Source: Neolentinus lepideus HHB14362 ss-1 (lineage: Eukaryota > Basidiomycota > Agaricomycetes > Gloeophyllales > Gloeophyllaceae). From it: a stretch of 64,000 bases of DNA. The notes below the pieces were generated by a model. It was not told the origin of the DNA. It saw only the letters and a list, made by a program, of their open reading frames with translations, and searched no databases. Numbering within the stretch: position 1 is the stretch's first letter; every line of letters starts with the position of its first letter. The position numbers and the translations under genes are program-made. Positions 1 to 10,590 of this stretch are shown here, in pieces. The DNA lies in the NCBI GenBank assembly GCA_001632425.1, contig KV425585.1:129203-193202 (forward strand), in the 5' to 3' direction.

Positions 1-270
1 GTCTCTGATTTCCAAATCATCTCGGTCGTAGTCAGAGAGTCTAACGATGGTCGTGTTCAGTACGAGGACGGGGCGGGGCGGGCGGTCTTCGAGTTCGAGA
101 ACGCTCCACTCTTCCGTGTTGTGTTGGCCAACGGATTTGAGCAGGTGGAGCATCAATCTCGAGGACTGCTGTACCGTAAATGCCGAAACTCTTTACGGGA
201 CGTTCGGTGTACTCACGGTCACTGCATACGTCGCGGCCAACACGCTAAGAAGCAGAGAATGTTCAACATT
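1..270 (+). CDS. Possible 3' fragment of a gene cut by the window edge
   Basis: Frame 1 is open from base 1 to a TGA at 268-270 and encodes about 89 residues with ordinary protein composition (for example EFENAPLFRVVLANGFEQVE near bases 90-150). I do not recognise the family. The last third is Arg/Cys/His-rich and looks less like coding sequence, so an intron starting at a GTAAAT near 175 is possible and the true end may differ. The overlapping ORF in another frame (47-349) looks like noise. Low confidence that this is a real exon. Confidence 0.25.
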
Positions 271-2824
271 TGATGATGAGAAAAGGGATGGTGAAATACG
301 CACGCTTCCCCCACTATCACGGTGGGTCTATTCCACAAAGCAAGCATGATGACTAAATTGTACAGGGAGCTTGCTGCAGCGACATCAGCGACTGATGGCG
401 AGTGTATCAGAGAGAAATGTCACCGAATATGCTGTGCGGAGTTATGAGCATGTCTGCGCGCTATGCGGACAAGATAGATGCGCTTACATTAGGAAATAGA
501 ACGCCCCGTCATAGAGGAATAGGTGGAAGAGGGGCGCGACTGTTCGTGCCTCGAGGACGCTAAAGCCTTGGGCTCCGACTGTGCGCATGAACTTGCACAT
601 TGTGAGTCCGAAAAATATGGCTATAGTGTCACGTTATGAGATTCATGAGGGGGTCAGATATGGTCCGTCAGACATACCGTTGACCCCGACATGACACGTC
701 CTGTCATATATCAACAGTACTCAGCGTTGGTTGCAAATACTATCATGAGGAAATACTACCAGCCGACAATCACCAAACCGTTCCTCCTCGGCGGCGTCAA
801 GGTTAGAAAGCACCCTTGAACGGGGAAACCTGATGTCCGTGGAGTGGCACGCTCCGATGCGAGTGTTATGGAGGCGGTGATGATGCCGACCTGAAGAAAA
901 GCACTATTACGATTCTGGATGACAAGGTCAGAAAGCCCCGACTTGCCGCAGTCTCCACTAAATTCGATATATTAGCATAGACTGTCATAGGAGATAATGT
1001 GGGATTTTACCTAGATATAGGAAGCAGACGAGTACGAGAACTGAGACCGGCATCAATATATCCGAATCTCGACCATTACAAATACGAAATACATACTTTT
1101 ACGACTACACCCGTACAAAGCCCATATCCGCACTCCCAACAGCGCGCTCGCCAGCCAGGACGCGATCGACACTGTATCGCTGCGTTCATTCAGTACATGA
1201 ATCGATCTGCTTGACTAAACACGTGATTTTGCACTTACAATGCGTAGAACCGCATCCATTTGATACAGCTATAATTGGAAGCGCGAAATTTCAAAATCTG
1301 CGAGAATGAGAAGGACGCCGTAAGGACGAGACGTACAACTGAAATAATATTAATGAGAAGGTAGTTGACAAAGAAATTTTCGTGACGACTGACCTTCTCT
1401 GAGAGGTCTATCCTTGTGTTCACTACGGGGGTTGGGGTTGTTCGGGCGTGAAACTCGACCCGCCTCAAAAGTTACGAATGCACCTACCGATCAAATTGAC
1501 CCTGTAAGTCTAGTTAATGGTATTGTCTATGTAGTGGAGGGCCGGACTCACACCAATGTGACCACAACAATATACCTCAAGAGAAGATACAGGACTTTTG
1601 CGAAGGTCCACTTGGAGCTGACGAGCTCGCGTTAAGGGCACTCGACGAGGGGCTGTTACATGGTACTCTTACTTCCATACAGACTGAATCTCCTCGCTGA
1701 AAGTAAGCAAGATGTCGTAAGTCAACCAGGTCAATGCGGCAGCTTCAGTGTTGGAGGTCGTCAGTGTCGATCACCCGATGTAAATGGTAGATAACATACC
1801 GCTAACGTAGTTGACTGTTTGGATATCGCTCAGAACAAGGTCGACAGTCGATGTATTCATGAGGTTAGCCACGGGCGACACTCGTACAGGTCGGGAGAAG
1901 GGTCTGTCTTAGTACTAGACCATCGAGGAGAAGAGTAAAGAAGAGACGAGACGCCAGCTCTCTTGCTCTTAAATTCGAACCTCGAAGCGCAGGCCGGCCA
2001 GCTCCGTGCTGTGGAAGCCAGGACAGAGCGGCATGGAAGGACGGAGGCTCTCGAATTGGTTTGTGCGTCTAATCTCCAAGACAATACGAGTTCCTGCGGT
2101 CCTACGGAGGCTCCTGATGCCATGGAATATGTCATCTGGTAGACTGCAGTATGAGCAGGTGCGAGACTTCTGCTGTACTTGTCAATCTGCGAGGAGGCGA
2201 AATTAAATTGCGGGACCGAAAGCATCTTCGGATTATCAGACCCGCTGTAAAAAGGGTCCGGATGGTATTCTCGATGATGCAAACATTTTTGGGGTCGGTT
2301 TGACATCGTCAGACACGGGGAGGTCAAGCTGAAAATGCCGTACTCATTGCGGTACAATTTTATGCCATGACCAGGGCTTTGGTGAATGTTTTGATATTCT
2401 GATGGAGAGCGCGATGGCACCAATCCAAATATTCACCGAGTTATGTTAAGCACAAAGACAGATGGCTGTTGGGATAGACGTGTATGCTAAGATGTCAAGT
2501 CACGAAGTAAGCGTAACGGCGGTGAACGTGACGCGACGCGACTCATTTCGGCAAGACCCCCAGTAGTAGTTAGTCAACTTGGGGGACTTCATTTCGGTAG
2601 CCTGTGCATAGTCTCATAGTCTCATGATGAATATAAGAAAAGCATCGGTGTACAGAGCCCAAGCAACGGTCGTGTCTTGCAGCCAGAATGAGTGTCGAAT
2701 GGTTGCCAAGTTACCTGCTGCTCGAGGTCCGCTGCGGATGTATTAGTATTGCCTAGTTACGGACATTCAAGTTGTCGCTTTCGTTCTGTTCTATTGCTGC
2801 TCCCCCTTTGGTCCACAAACTGTG
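271..2824. other. Gene-poor stretch, nothing recognised
   Basis: About 2.5 kb with only short ORFs on both strands. The longest is a 188-codon minus-strand ORF (1857-2423) without a recognisable motif and with an antisense ORF inside. Stops are frequent and no convincing chain of exons could be built. It could be decayed gene sequence or an intergenic region; no terminal repeats, transposase motifs or tRNA-like T-arm were seen. Confidence 0.5.
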
Positions 2825-4603
2825 ATGTCTGACTCCCCTTCTCTGTCCCTCCTCCCCCCCTTGCCCCCCTCCTCTCATGGCTCTCCGCAAACACCGTCCA
2901 GGGATGTTGACAGCGTCCCAACAAGTCCCACTGGTTACCCGACCCGTACAGTTGCAATCATCAAGACTCATGCTCTCGAACACCGGCTCGAAATCGAGCC
3001 TCATATACTCGAAGCCAGCTTCGAGGTTAGTTTGGCCTGCTAATTGCTGAATTAATAGACTCAACTCACTTTCCATGCGGATGCCAATGCGTAGATCGTG
3101 AAAGAAAGGCAGATGGAATTCGATATGGAAACGGACCCGGAGGCCCTCTACGAGCTATTCGGCGAAGACGCCAGATCATTCGCTGAGTCCGTTCATCTCC
3201 CGCCTTGGCTGTCAATTTATCTATAATAATAACCAATGACCTTCTGTTCGCGTGCCTAAAATTCATAGAGGACCCGTGTGGGTGTACGTCCTCGAACGTC
3301 GACGCGCGGTTGAAGTGTGGAAGACGCTCATGGGACCAGCGGACCCAGCGGAAGCACGCAAGACCGCACCCCACTCTCTGCGCGCGTTGTACGGCCTGTC
3401 GCTCGAGCAGAACGCCTTCATGGGCTCGCCCGACGTCGAGACCGCCGAGTTCCAGATCGCCTCGCTCTTTGTGTCCTCGCCGCCCTTCCCCCTCTCCGAC
3501 CTCCCCAGCGATGACCTCTCGCCTACATCCCAGTTCGCCTCGGGGTCTGTCCGATCTATCTCCTCCTCCGTTCTCTCCGCCCTCCGTAAGTCCACGTCCG
3601 AGACGAGCGTTACCAAGAACGGCACGTTCAAAGCGCGCGCGATCCCTGCGTCAGCGCTCGTGCCCTCCATTCAGCCCAGACAGAGCCGCGCTGCCCTGCT
3701 GCGCGCGGGCATACAGGTGGAGAAGGTAGTAGTCGGCAAGCGCGCGCCATTGAGCAAAGAACAGCTCGCCAAAACCTTCGCTGACGTCCCAGGGCACAAG
3801 TTCCGATCTGGCTCGATCACCGTCGCCTCCACCGCCCCTCCAGCCATTGCCCCGCGCATGACGCGCGCTGCCTCCCTCAGGATAGGCAAAGGCGGTAGCC
3901 CCGCCGCGACGCCGAAACCTATCAAGACGCGATCGGTGTCGAACGATGAGGCGGGAAAGGGCGCGAAGAGCAATGGTACTAGTACTGGTAGTGGGGGTAG
4001 TGGGCCGAAAAAGGATACGTTCGAGGGTGTGCCCGGTCATAAGCGCAGGGAGAGTTTACCCGTTGCGAGCACGAAGGCACCGACGGTCGCGCCGAGGATG
4101 AACAGGAGTGCTGCATTGCGCGCGATGAAGGAGTCTGCACCGCCGCCTTCGTCTTTCAACGGTGAGTTGTACTTCACTCCAATGTCTGCTTTGTTCTTAC
4201 GTGTTCAACCATCCTAGCTCGCGCCTCGTTAGACCTGCGCCCACCGCCATCCCGCAGCTCCTCCCGCCAATCACTGTCCGGTCCGCGCCCTTCGCTCTCC
4301 GTCCCCCGCCCGCCCTCCTCGGTCTCCCTCAACCAGGCCTCCGCGCTCCGCCCCAGCCCCTCGCGCACAACATCCCGGGACGCAGCCTCCCGCCAGAGCA
4401 TCTCCCGGCAGGACGACGTGCCTGCGGAGAAGCCCAAGCCCAAGCCGCGCCCGAGCAGTCTGCAGATGCCCGTAGTCGCCCCGAGGACGAACAAGAGCGC
4501 CCTGTTGCGTGCAGCGAAGATGGCCACCCAGGCAGCGGCGAATTCCACGCCTGTCAAGGTTGTCACTCGCAGGACGAAGCCGGCGAAGCCCGTCGCTGCT
4601 TGA
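2825..4603 (+). CDS. Nucleoside-diphosphate-kinase-like protein with C-terminal 15-residue repeats
   Basis: Four exons (2825-3025, 3095-3210, 3269-4161, 4218-4603) give 531 residues. Residues about 20-160 resemble an NDK fold: TVAIIKTHAL aligns with the family's TFAMIKPDAV and keeps the lysine, GPVWVYVLERRRAVEVWK aligns with the central strand-helix, and SLRALYG keeps the arginine. The catalytic-histidine motif NIIHGSDS reads NAFMGSPD here, so the phospho-accepting His is Met and the following Asp is Pro; kinase activity is not expected. The rest is low complexity with four copies of a motif like IAPRMTRAASLRIGK. The second intron uses a GTCAAT donor, chosen because it alone keeps frame into GPVWVY. 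A binding or scaffold role is only inference. Confidence 0.8.
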
Positions 4604-5067
4604 ACATAATCACAACTATATCTCACTTGACGATGATATACCCCCCAAGGACATCATATACGCTCCCCTGATATGTTTTGAAGTATGCATGCTTTATCGC
4701 GCGTGGCTGATCTTATGCTGAGTATATATGCTGAGTATATAGCACATTGCTTAAAGTTCAAACTATTCTTGCTTTCCGGGTTTAAGGCCCTATTTATCTT
4801 CTTCGTTTATTCATCTTGGGTGTTTGGGTCGTCGTATGATGTTGTACCATGAATTAGATATTTGAAGATATTGACAAGACGCATTGTGTCCCCAAGCAGC
4901 GTTTTTGCCTGAACGAACGGTATTTCAGTCTTGCAACGAGGAAAGCTCCAACAGCGAGCTGCAGTGACAGACATGCTGTTTCGTGCAAGCGGGCTGGAAT
5001 GAAGAATACAACGTCCGCATTGAAAGTAACAATATAGTTACAAGACAGCGAATAATAATTGAAAAAT
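4604..5067. other. Convergent 3' intergenic region
   Basis: 464 bp between the stop of the NDK-like gene (+) and the stop of the derlin gene (-). AT-richer than the flanks, with a direct repeat TGCTGAGTATATA at about 4717-4740. It probably holds both 3' UTRs; no gene seen. Confidence 0.6.
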
Positions 5068-5999
5068 CTAATCTTCGCCGAACAAGCGTCTTCTTCAGGT
5101 AACAGATATCAGTACCACCACATGCCGAGCTAGGACAGAGTGGAAATACGCACATTCTCTGCGGAGGCTCGCTGAACACCGTTGGGCCTCCAACCATTTC
5201 CCTTGTCCACACGTCCCTCAAGAACCACCCAATATGCCCGACCGCGCAGCCCACTAGGTCGCCCGCAGCCGCACGCCACGTACCGTTCAGCAGCCACGAG
5301 AAGCCCACGAGCGCGAGGGGGAGGTAGGGCGCGGTGATAGTGATCAGGCCGAAGAGGGAGATTGGGGTGGAGGGATGCCGGCGCGACCAAAGGTAGATGG
5401 GGATGAAAGCGAGCGGGGAGGAGAGGAAGGGGAGGTTGAAGAGAGGGGAAAGGGCCTGGATCAGGGAATAGTGGATGAGGAATGAGGGTAACTGAGGCAA
5501 TGTAGAGGACTTACAAGGAGCATGAGGGAGGAGAGGAAGAGGAGCCAGAAATAGTCTGCTTTGCGGTTTGCGAAGGAGGACTCTTCGAGCATGCGGCTGT
5601 ACCGCATGCTACAATGTGTGAGTCAGTGAGTGAAGCGTCGCTCGTGGAAATCGGACATACAAGAAGAACATGTGGAAGATGAAATCGAGAGACAACGTTC
5701 CGAAGTAGAAGAACGTGGTCAGTGCTCTCCAGGGCTTCAAAATGAATTAGTCGGGCGTGTCATTGTTGACTAAGATCATGCTACTCACCTGCACATTCAC
5801 AAACGCAGACTTGAAGCTAAAGTACAGCTGTAATGGAGTAACCAGCTGGCATTGCTACTCGAGTACTGGGTAACGGTACCTCTCACGATGAATGGGATTG
5901 AGGACTTACAACGGCCAAGCTGGTCAAGCATGATAATATTAGCCAACCTCTTGTTATTGGTGGTATCTGGGTTATCCAAGCTTCAATCCCGACTGGCAT
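5068..5999 (-). CDS. DER1: Derlin (Der1-like ER membrane protein)
   Basis: Six exons (5999-5910, 5827-5789, 5734-5661, 5608-5515, 5455-5154, 5092-5068) encode 207 residues, a normal derlin length. Derlins are multi-spanning rhomboid pseudoproteases that help pull misfolded proteins out of the ER for degradation. The N-terminal IPPITRGWLILSCLTSLAV, the QLYFSFKSAF...PWRALTTFFYFG stretch, the RYSRMLEE box and YLWSRRHPSTPISLFGLI followed by APYLPLALVGFSWLL and AVGHIGWFLRDV are family hallmarks. The last exon is 25 nt and supplies the ending IRRLFGED, which resembles family C-termini. Starting at the Met of MPVGIEAW keeps the frame open into the first conserved block. No rhomboid catalytic Ser/His is expected. 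Confidence 0.92.
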
Positions 6000-6050
6000 T
6001 GCGCCAGTAGTGGTCTACGTTCAGAGACAAGCAACTCGAGACGAGGCACG

Positions 6051-6077
6051 CGGTGGCGCGCGGTGGCGCGCGGTGGC
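6051..6077. repeat. Three tandem copies of a 10-bp unit
   Basis: CGGTGGCGCG, CGGTGGCGCG and CGGTGGCA follow each other directly. The repeat is non-coding in every model considered and lies just upstream of the derlin start. Confidence 0.9.
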
Positions 6078-6839
6078 ATAGGCAAGACGTGTCTGATCGA
6101 GTTACGTAACTAGGATTACATAGGAGCTCGCGGCAAGGCGGGAAGGGCAGCATCGCACTACCGAGGATTAGATCACGATATATATATCCATTCCCAATAT
6201 ACATTACATGCTATGGGATACCGAGAAACGATGGCATGAGCCACCCAGGGTTGCACCAGCCCGAATTTCATGGTCATATCCCTCATCGGCTCTTTGCTAA
6301 CTTCCAACCCCCCCGTATTGCCGGCACGAACTTCACTGAAGCGCGCCGGAAGCTTTGCCGCCAGGACGATCTTGGGTGAATGAGAAGTCGTCGGACTCTC
6401 ATGGCCTTATCGAGTGTGTCCTGCACGTCAAAATAGGTCCTGAGTTTCGTAATGCTAAAGAGAACGCCCCGCGTCCAAAAGCCTGGTGGCCGTGAATATC
6501 AGCAAGCGGTCAAGCACATTGATGATCTGTACAACTCACTAGGTGATCAACACCAAACAGACCACACATAGCGCAGTGGATAGCGCATCCAGGGCTAGCC
6601 TGTTGTAGCACCAAGTGGCCCGCCTCGGGTGACTTAGTAAGATCTGAAACCCAGTTCCTTGGCTTTATTTGCATTCTCCTTCTCCAGATCCTCGTAACGA
6701 CGAACACCTGGAATCGCCGTCACCAGAAAGACATGAAGAGAATGTTGACCTGCAACTGTGTGGTGGTGCCAATTCGATCGAGGAGAAAACCAGCGGTCAG
6801 CGTTGGTAGATCGTTCTTGCAATAGTTAGGGTAACCAGA

Positions 6840-7200
6840 CCATGTAGGAGTGAATAGCAGGCGACTAGCAGTTGTTTGCAACCGACTCGCATTGTATAAT
6901 ATGATAGGCCGTCCTTGCGGTAGCTACACTAGGGCGACCAAGCCAATGTAGTGGGAGAGAGCAGTGGACAACCAACGACTGTCTTGGAACCTAGCGTTCG
7001 ATGATATGGTAGACCGTCTTCGTGGTAGTCAAACCACGGCAACCAGGTCAATGTAGTAGGTGAGAGTAATAGGCGACCAGCGCTTGCCAATGACTAGCGT
7101 TGGATGATGTAATTGGCCGTCCTCCAGGGCAACCAGGCTAATGTAGTAGAGGGGTGTAACAAGCGACCAGCGAGTATCTTGTTCGAAGGGGATAATTGGC
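6840..7200. repeat. Degenerate tandem repeat, period roughly 90-110 bp
   Basis: A block like GGCAACCAGGTCAATGTAGT, followed by a purine-rich run and then GGCGACCAGCG, recurs near 6832-6870, 6930-6975, 7038-7085 and 7125-7170. GACTAGCGTTGGATGATG-like text separates the copies. Unit lengths vary and copies differ by substitutions and indels, so this is an old array. It lacks the exact repeats and unique spacers of a CRISPR. Confidence 0.7.
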
Positions 7201-7639
7201 CAGCGATTAGGACAGAGTGGACAGAGAGATGAGGTCTTGCCTGAGTCCGACGACTAGCGTTGAAGGACGTGAACGACCAACCATCCAGATGGTGGCCAAA
7301 TCAGGGCAACCATACCAATACGGTTAGAGAGATCGGCCAGCAAAGTGTAGAGAGTGAGTAGTAGCGAGATACCGACGACTCGCGTCGGAGACTGTCATTC
7401 GCTGACAATCTAGGCAGTAGGCAAGCCAGGGCGAGGCAGAAGGAGCAGGAGCGGTCAGGGATAACGAGCGCAAGAAATGACGAGCGGCGAGAAATAACGA
7501 GTGACGGTGAAACGAGCGACAGTGCATAAGAGCGGAAGTGTTGACCAGGTCTTGCCTTGGTCGCGATAACTGAATAACAACGTCAGAGAACCATAAAACT
7601 TGCGAGCATTGAAAAAGCGAAGATGCCAACAAAAGAACG

Positions 7640-9058
7640 TGAGTATCCGAGCCGGCGGAAACGAGTGTCGAGAAAAGGAGCGGATCGGCGTTGATTAGAG
7701 TGGATGCTGCCTTGAAAGAACGTTAACTGACTTCGTGGACGTGGACGAAGGCAGTCGAGACAGATGAGTTCGTCGCGTAAGACGAGAGGATGAGAGGAAA
7801 AGTCGAGAGTGCGTGGGACTCGGAAGTTGTAAAGGAATGTGAGCGTCCGAATTGATTAAACGAGTGTCGATAAAATGAGCGGAGTAGCGTTGATTAGAGT
7901 CGATACCACGTCGACCAAAGGAGTGACAGTAGAGAATGGTTACCGACTGCGTCTTGGGGACGTGACCAAGGCATTCAGTAGGGTGAAAGTCGCCATATAA
8001 GACGGGCAAACGTCGAAAAATCCAGCCAGTCCAAGTCGCCAGAAAACTATCTGACTTCCGAGGATGTCGAGCGCAGGGCGGAAAGACACTCTAGAGCAAG
8101 GTGTTGTTGACGAATGACAACGTTGTTCCTGTAACACCCGCTTGTGACGAGAAATGAGGATCAGACAGACTACCGGTCCAGGGAAGAAGTCAGAGCTTAC
8201 CTTCGGATCCATTACGAGAGATCTTGATGTATGTGTTTTACTATTTTACTCCTTTTTCTTCTTTTCTATGCCTTCTCTGCCACTATCGTACAACACTTGA
8301 AAAACTTGAGTATACGCGAACCACAAATCAACAAGCGCCCTTACAAAACCTCGAGCATTAGAAACATACATAACGCACTACTTTCTGTCCGGTTAGTATT
8401 TGCCTCCAATAAATCCCAGAAAGACGCACCACAATGAATATCACACATGCCACCTATACCACCGATACCACCGATACCAATCAAAGGAAACAAACATGGT
8501 TGTGTTTTTGAGTTTTTCAAATTTTTTTTCGTGATTTTGACTTTATGAACTTTTTTCTTTGTTTTGTTTTGTCCTTTTCAATAAGCTGAACCAATAAATA
8601 GTGTATGTGGGGAAGAAGGGGTCCAAGTGCTAGCCGACGACTGCTCTGTCACGCCGACATCCGAGGAAGCTGCCATGGGAAGCATTTCAGCATGTGCAGC
8701 TCGCTACACAGAGGACGAGGATAAAGACTACGCACATGGTTCGAAAGACTTCAATGAACGCTGATGTTCGGAGATCCTGTGAGTATTGTAGGGCTGTAGC
8801 GGGGAGTCGTCATTGACACCAACCCGTTCTGAGGGACTGATGGTCGAAAGCCTTCCCAATCGAGCCGAAAGCTTGTCGACCGACGTCCTATCGTTGTCCT
8901 TGCGCAAAGTTACGTCCAAGGCCGACATTGATGACAAAAAGTGTAGATCCTGCGCTCGAGGACCGATGGCCTCTTCCCCCTTCGAGGATAAAGGAAGACC
9001 CCAGTCGGATAGCTTGAACGAAGGAAGGCTAGGAAGTACTTGCCGTACGAGATCCTGA
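7640..9058. repeat. Unit A of a large tandem duplication
   Basis: This stretch matches 9059-10590 in order and orientation. Shared blocks include GACGTGGACGAAGGCAGTCG, ACCACGTCGACCAAAGGAGT, the GGATCCATTACGAGAGATCT segment followed by a T-rich run, and finally the copied 3' end of the gene at 10140. Each unit also contains two related sub-blocks (about 7660 and 7858; 9065 and 9280) beginning CGAGTGTCGATAAAA-like, so the structure is nested. Unit A is the more decayed. Confidence 0.85.
8728..9057 (-). pseudogene. Truncated duplicate of the 3' end of the gene at 10140-12658
   Basis: The minus-strand reading gives ...SPSERVGVNDDSPLQPYN and SVDKLSARLGRLSTISPSER, nearly identical to the tail of the neighbouring 800-residue protein. 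Compared with that gene it lacks about 100 bp (the counterpart of roughly 10328-10440), has indels, and has no upstream exons. It is therefore a fragment left by the tandem duplication and probably not a functional gene. Confidence 0.8.
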
Positions 9059-10590
9059 ACAGAAACGAGCGTCGATGAAATGAGCGAATCGGCAATGATT
9101 ACAGTCGATGCCGTGTCGACCGAAGGAGTGTCTTGAAAGAACGGGAACCGACTTCGTGGACGTGGACGAAGGCAGTCGAGACAGCTGATTTCGTCGCATA
9201 AGACGAGAAGTTGAGAGGGAAAGTTGAGTGTGCGGGTCTCAGTTGTAAAGGAATGTGAGCGTCCGGATCGATTAAACGAGTGTCGATAAAACGAGCGGAG
9301 TGGTATTGATTAGAGTCGATACCACGTCGACCAAAGGAGTGACAGTAGAGAATGGTCACCGGATGCGTCTTGGGGACGTGACCAAGGCAATCAGTAGGGC
9401 GAAGGTCACAATATAAGACAAGCGAACGTCGAGGGGATCCCAGCCAGTCCATGTCACCAGAAGACTAGGATCCCGACCTCCGAGAATGTCGATTGCGCGC
9501 CTTTCAAGGGAGACGGGTTCCAGCGTAGGGCGGAAAGGCACTCTAGAGCAGGGTGCTGTTGACGGATGACAGCGGTGTGCCTGTAGCGCCCGCGTGTGAT
9601 GAGAAAAATGAGGGTCAGACAAACTACCGGTCCAGGGAAGAAGTCAGAGCTTACCTTCGGATCCATTACGAGAGATCTTGATGTAGGTGTTTTACTATTT
9701 TACTATTTTTTCCTCTTTTTTCTATGCCTTCTCTGCTACTGTCGTACAACACTTGAGAGACTTCAGTATACGGGAACCACTAATCAACAAGCGCCTTACC
9801 AAAACCTCGAACATTAGAATCATACATAAAGCACTACTTTCTGTCCGGTTAGATTTGCGTCCAATAAATCCTGGAAAGACACACCACAATAAATATCACA
9901 CATGCCACCGATACCACCGATACCAATCAAAGGAAACAAACATGGTTGTGTTTTTGAGCTTTTCGATTTTTTTTTCGTGATTTTGACTTTTTGAACTTTT
10001 TTCTTTATTTTGTCCTTTTTAATAATCTGAACCAATGGGTAGAGTGTATGGGAGAGGAGGTTCAAGCGCTAGCCGACGACCGCTCTGTCACGCCGACATC
10101 CGAGGAAGCTGTCATGGGAAGTATTTCAGCATATGCAGTTCACTTCACAGAAGGCGAGGATAAAGACGACGCACATAGTTCAGAAGCCTGCAATGAATGC
10201 TGATGTTCGGAGATCTTGTGAGTATTGTAGGCCTGTAGCGGTGAGCCGTCATTGACACCAGCCACCCGTTCCGATGGACTGATGGTCGATAGCCTTCCCA
10301 ATTGAGCCGAAAGCTTGTCGACCGAAGTACTAGATGCCGAGTAGACCTCGTCACTCAGAAAAAACGATGGTGGAGTGGACGACTGCAGATACTGATTTGC
10401 CTGTTGGACAGTGGAAGGAGAAGCGTCTTCATCGTCGTCCTTGTGCAGAGTCCCATCCAAGGCCGACATTGGTGACAAAAAGTGTAGATCCTGTACTCGG
10501 GGACCGGCGGCCTCGTCCTTCTTCGAGGGTAAACTCCAATCGGATAGCTTGAACGAAGGAAGGCTAGGAAGTGCTTGTCGTACAAGATCC
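9059..10590. repeat. Unit B of the large tandem duplication
   Basis: This is the partner of 7640-9058. Its right part (10140-10590) is the living 3' coding end of the minus-strand unknown gene; the rest is non-coding downstream sequence. Both units carry a minus-strand ATGGATCCGAAGGTAAGC (Met-Asp-Pro-Lys then a good splice donor) at about 9650-9666 and 8196-8212, but no acceptor exon could be assigned. Homopolymer T runs lie at about 9690-9722 and 9960-10020. Confidence 0.85.

Larger units (their letters stand above)
6000..7639. other. Repeat-rich intergenic DNA, no gene supported
   Basis: No credible coding chain found. The stretch holds a 10-bp tandem repeat (6051-6077) and a degenerate tandem array (about 6840-7200). 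A minus-strand ORF at 6634-6822 ends in YEDLEKENANKAKELGFRSY, which looks like a protein C-terminus, but no upstream exons could be attached; it may be a gene remnant. Confidence 0.5.

Noticed and set aside
1960..1990. tRNA T-arm-like GGTTCGAAT on the minus strand
   Set aside because: No cloverleaf could be formed around it.
1857..2423. 188-codon minus-strand ORF
   Set aside because: No motif, an antisense ORF inside, low-complexity composition and no exon partners.
6840..7200. CRISPR-like array
   Set aside because: The repeats are degenerate, about 100 bp, without fixed spacers, and the genome is eukaryotic.
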